In this document: positions 4,616 through 6,625 of the stretch, piece after piece
How positions within the stretch are numbered: position 1 is the stretch's first letter
How the letters are laid out: each line of letters begins with the position of its first letter
Origin: Pseudanabaena sp. UBA1465
GTDB taxonomy: Bacteria; Cyanobacteriota; Cyanobacteriia; Pseudanabaenales; Pseudanabaenaceae
Assembly: GCA_002325645.1 (NCBI GenBank)
Contig: DCSN01000167.1
Coordinates: forward strand, 2,852 to 9,476
Reading direction: 5' to 3'
DNA: 6,625 nucleotides
Translations under genes and position numbers: made by a program
The notes under the pieces: generated by a model
Seen by the model: only the letters and a program-made list of their open reading frames with translations
Told to the model about the DNA's origin: nothing
Database searches by the model: none

Positions 4616-6241
4616 TTATTTAGAATCCGTAGCACTTATCTCCGCAATTGGGGCGATCGCCTTTAATCTCAACTTCGGATGATCAGCTTCTATTTGATTT
4701 AAGTTCCATTGGTTCTTAAAGAGCAGTACAGGACGGTTTAAGCTATCTTTGACCACCATTGTATTAAAGAGTCTACCCACAGATTCAAGAGCATCCCAGC
4801 CATCCTCAACCCATCGCGCTACCGAATAGGGCATTGATTCGAGAATGGTTTCGACGCTATATTCACTTTGGAGGCGATATTGTGCGACTTCAAATTGCAA
4901 TTGACCGACGGCGGCAAGAATAGGATCGCGCTTGGCTTCATCAACGGAATACATAATTTGAATTGCGCCTTCCTCTTGTAGTTCAGAAATACCTTTACGG
5001 AATTGCTTGAACTTCGATGGGTTCGGATTACGGAGCGTACAGAATAATTCTGGCGAGAAGCAAGGAATTCCCGCATATTGACGTTTTTTGCCAAAATAAA
5101 TCGTGTCACCGATCGCAAACATACCTGGGTTATTCAAACCAATCACATCGCCAGCATAGGCAACATCGATCGCCTCACGATCCTGACCAAACAATTTTTG
5201 AGCGTGGGACAGCCGAATGCTTTTACCACTGCGTAAATGGGTCACACTCATATCTTTCTCGAACTTGCCAGAGCAAACCCGCACAAAGGCAATGCGATCG
5301 CGATGGCGTGGGTCCATATTTGCTTGCAGTTTAAACACAAAAGCCGAGAAATCTTCATCAATGGGAGAGACTTCGCCACTTGAGCTATCGTGAACGGTTG
5401 GAGTTATGCCAAATTCTAGAAAAGATTTCAAGAATAGTTCCACGCCAAAGTTGGTCATGGCACTACCAAAGAAAATTGGCGTGAGCTTACCACGATGTAA
5501 ATCTTGTGTATTCCATTCCGCACCGAGAGACTCAAACACTTCTACATCTTCGAGCAATTGATTATAGAGATTTGCACCAATAAATTTAATGGCTTGGGGA
5601 TCATCATAGGGATAAATATCAACCGTTGCCTCGCGTTGTCCATGGGCGCTCCGTTGAAACAAATGTACTGTCTTCGTGGCGCGATCGTACAAACCTTTAA
5701 ACTGATCGCCTGTACCGATCGCCCAATTCATCACATAGGGAGTAATCCCTAATTCTTTTTCAATTTCATCCAATAATTCCAATGGCTCACGGGTGGGGCG
5801 ATCCATTTTATTGATGAACGTAAAAATTGGCAGCGATCGCAGCCGACAAACTTCAAACAACTTGCGGGTTTGTGGCTCTAAGCCCTTCGCCCCATCGACC
5901 AACATCACCGCATTATCAGCCGCCGCAAGGGTGCGATAGGTATCTTCACTAAAATCTTTGTGACCAGGGGTATCGAGCAAATTAATGCAATAGCCCATAT
6001 AGTCAAATTGCAACACCGTCGAGGTAATCGAAATTCCGCGTTGCTTTTCCAATTCCATCCAGTCCGATGTGGCATGACGCTGAGCCGCCCTAGCTTTAAC
6101 TGCCCCCGCAAGGTGGATCGCACCTCCGTACAGCAACAGTTTTTCAGTAAGGGTAGTTTTCCCCGCATCGGGGTGGGAAATAATTGCAAAGGTGCGCCGC
6201 CTTTCGACTTCGCGCTCTAACTCTTGCCACAGTTGACTCAT
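4616..6241 (-). CDS. prfC: Peptide chain release factor 3
   Basis: A 541-residue translational GTPase, RF3, which removes RF1/RF2 from the ribosome after peptide release. The length is close to E. coli RF3 (529). GTPase motifs are intact: G1 SHPDAGKT (22-29), switch I RGISITSTV (68-76), G3 DTPGH (90-94), G4 NKMD (144-147) and the G5-like PIFFGSAMTNFG (255-266). RF3 rather than EF-G is indicated by the SHPDAGKTTLTEKLL P-loop, WMELEKQRGISITS and the short C-terminal region without EF-G domain IV. The remaining sequence (about 290-520) corresponds to domains II and III, including QLQFEVAQYRLQSEY. The ATG at 6241 is the family start (MSQLWQELEREVERRRTFAI); no good Shine-Dalgarno is visible before it. 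It is divergent from the S4-domain gene by 109 bases and convergent with the DUF4079 gene. No defects seen. Confidence 0.97.
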   Translation of the reverse strand: MSQLWQELEREVERRRTFAIISHPDAGKTTLTEKLLLYGGAIHLAGAVKARAAQRHATSDWMELEKQRGISITSTVLQFDYMGYCINLLDTPGHKDFSEDTYRTLAAADNAVMLVDGAKGLEPQTRKLFEVCRLRSLPIFTFINKMDRPTREPLELLDEIEKELGITPYVMNWAIGTGDQFKGLYDRATKTVHLFQRSAHGQREATVDIYPYDDPQAIKFIGANLYNQLLEDVEVFESLGAEWNTQDLHRGKLTPIFFGSAMTNFGVELFLKSFLEFGITPTVHDSSSGEVSPIDEDFSAFVFKLQANMDPRHRDRIAFVRVCSGKFEKDMSVTHLRSGKSIRLSHAQKLFGQDREAIDVAYAGDVIGLNNPGMFAIGDTIYFGKKRQYAGIPCFSPELFCTLRNPNPSKFKQFRKGISELQEEGAIQIMYSVDEAKRDPILAAVGQLQFEVAQYRLQSEYSVETILESMPYSVARWVEDGWDALESVGRLFNTMVVKDSLNRPVLLFKNQWNLNQIEADHPKLRLKAIAPIAEISATDSK

Positions 6242-6350
6242 GGAAATTTTAACGAACTAATTTTTAGCAGGATCGAGATTTAGCGATACTGCATCTATTA
6301 TGCTTACTTTTTAGCGCAAATTAACCTAATCCCAGAAACTAGAGATCGTA

Positions 6351-6599
6351 ATGCAAGGAAATTTTCAGGAAACCTTTGAACTAACAGGGGAATATATCAC
6401 CCTATCTAATTTATTAAAGGTTTGTGGAGTTGCTGATACTGGCGGCGTTGCCAAATTAATGATCATCGAAGGGGATGTAGAGGTGGATGGGCAGATCGAA
6501 ATCCGCAAAGGCTGCAAAATCCGCGCTGGGCAAACGGTAAGCGGCTATGGTTTTACAATCGATGTGGTGGCTGCTGAAGTTGATGATCAATGGGCTTAA
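6351..6599 (+). CDS. S4-domain RNA-binding protein, YbcJ type
   Basis: An 82-residue protein made up of one S4 RNA-binding domain (about 16-63): ITLSNLLKVCGVADTGG, then AKLMIIEGDVEVDGQ, then EIRKGCKIRAGQTV. The pattern of LLK..G...SG..AK..I.EG.V.VDG..E.RK.CKI..GQTV matches the E. coli YbcJ (RlbA-like) family closely, with the E-x-R-K-x-C-K-I stretch retained here. Such proteins are small cytoplasmic RNA binders, thought to act on ribosomal or structured RNA; the exact substrate is not established. The start at 6351 has only a weak GAG about 8 bases upstream. It is divergent from prfC, so the pair may share a control region and both relate to translation, which is suggestive only. Confidence 0.88.
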   Translation: MQGNFQETFELTGEYITLSNLLKVCGVADTGGVAKLMIIEGDVEVDGQIEIRKGCKIRAGQTVSGYGFTIDVVAAEVDDQWA

Positions 6600-6625
6600 G
6601 TCCATACTCCCTTCCCAGTGAATAA

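Noticed and set aside
5017..6220. Several frames of 80-105 codons opposite or within prfC
   Set aside because: prfC is intact with all GTPase motifs over this span; the alternative frames have low-complexity or His/Arg-rich translations without domain features.
6242..6350. Possible shared promoter or operator between prfC and the S4 gene
   Set aside because: TATTAT at 6296-6301 could be a -10 element, but no matching -35 or operator-like dyad was found, so no site is annotated.

Overview
The window looks like a piece of a freshwater cyanobacterial chromosome. The octamer GCGATCGC (the HIP1 palindrome typical of many cyanobacterial genomes) occurs at least 15 times in 6.6 kb. The gene content includes families common in cyanobacteria: a DUF4079 membrane protein, a MEKHLA-domain protein and a long biosynthetic arginine decarboxylase. 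Moderately AT-rich DNA and the protein style would fit a Pseudanabaena-like lineage, but that genus assignment is inference.

Layout from left to right: a strong hairpin at the left edge, probably the terminator of a gene outside the window; a small HPt phosphotransfer protein (+); a small putative helix-turn-helix protein (+); two perfect hairpins in the convergent gap; arginine decarboxylase speA (-); a divergent gap with two tandem hairpins; a MEKHLA-domain protein (+, GTG start); a four-helix DUF4079 membrane protein (+); a convergent gap with a bidirectional terminator hairpin and further palindromes; peptide chain release factor 3, prfC (-); a divergent gap; and a small S4-domain RNA-binding protein of the YbcJ type (+).

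The genes do not form an obvious single pathway. Each is separated by 100 to 300 bases with its own flanking hairpins, so most are probably transcribed alone. prfC and the S4 protein are divergent and both relate to translation. The HPt and helix-turn-helix genes are tandem and could be regulatory, but nothing in the sequence links them mechanistically.

I see no mobile-element gene, CRISPR array, tRNA or rRNA, and no convincing new multi-gene system. The least ordinary content is intergenic: seven strong hairpins, all closing on three-base loops. Two of them, at separate convergent gene ends, share the same apical stem and the same downstream tail. This suggests a small dispersed repeat family doubling as terminators.
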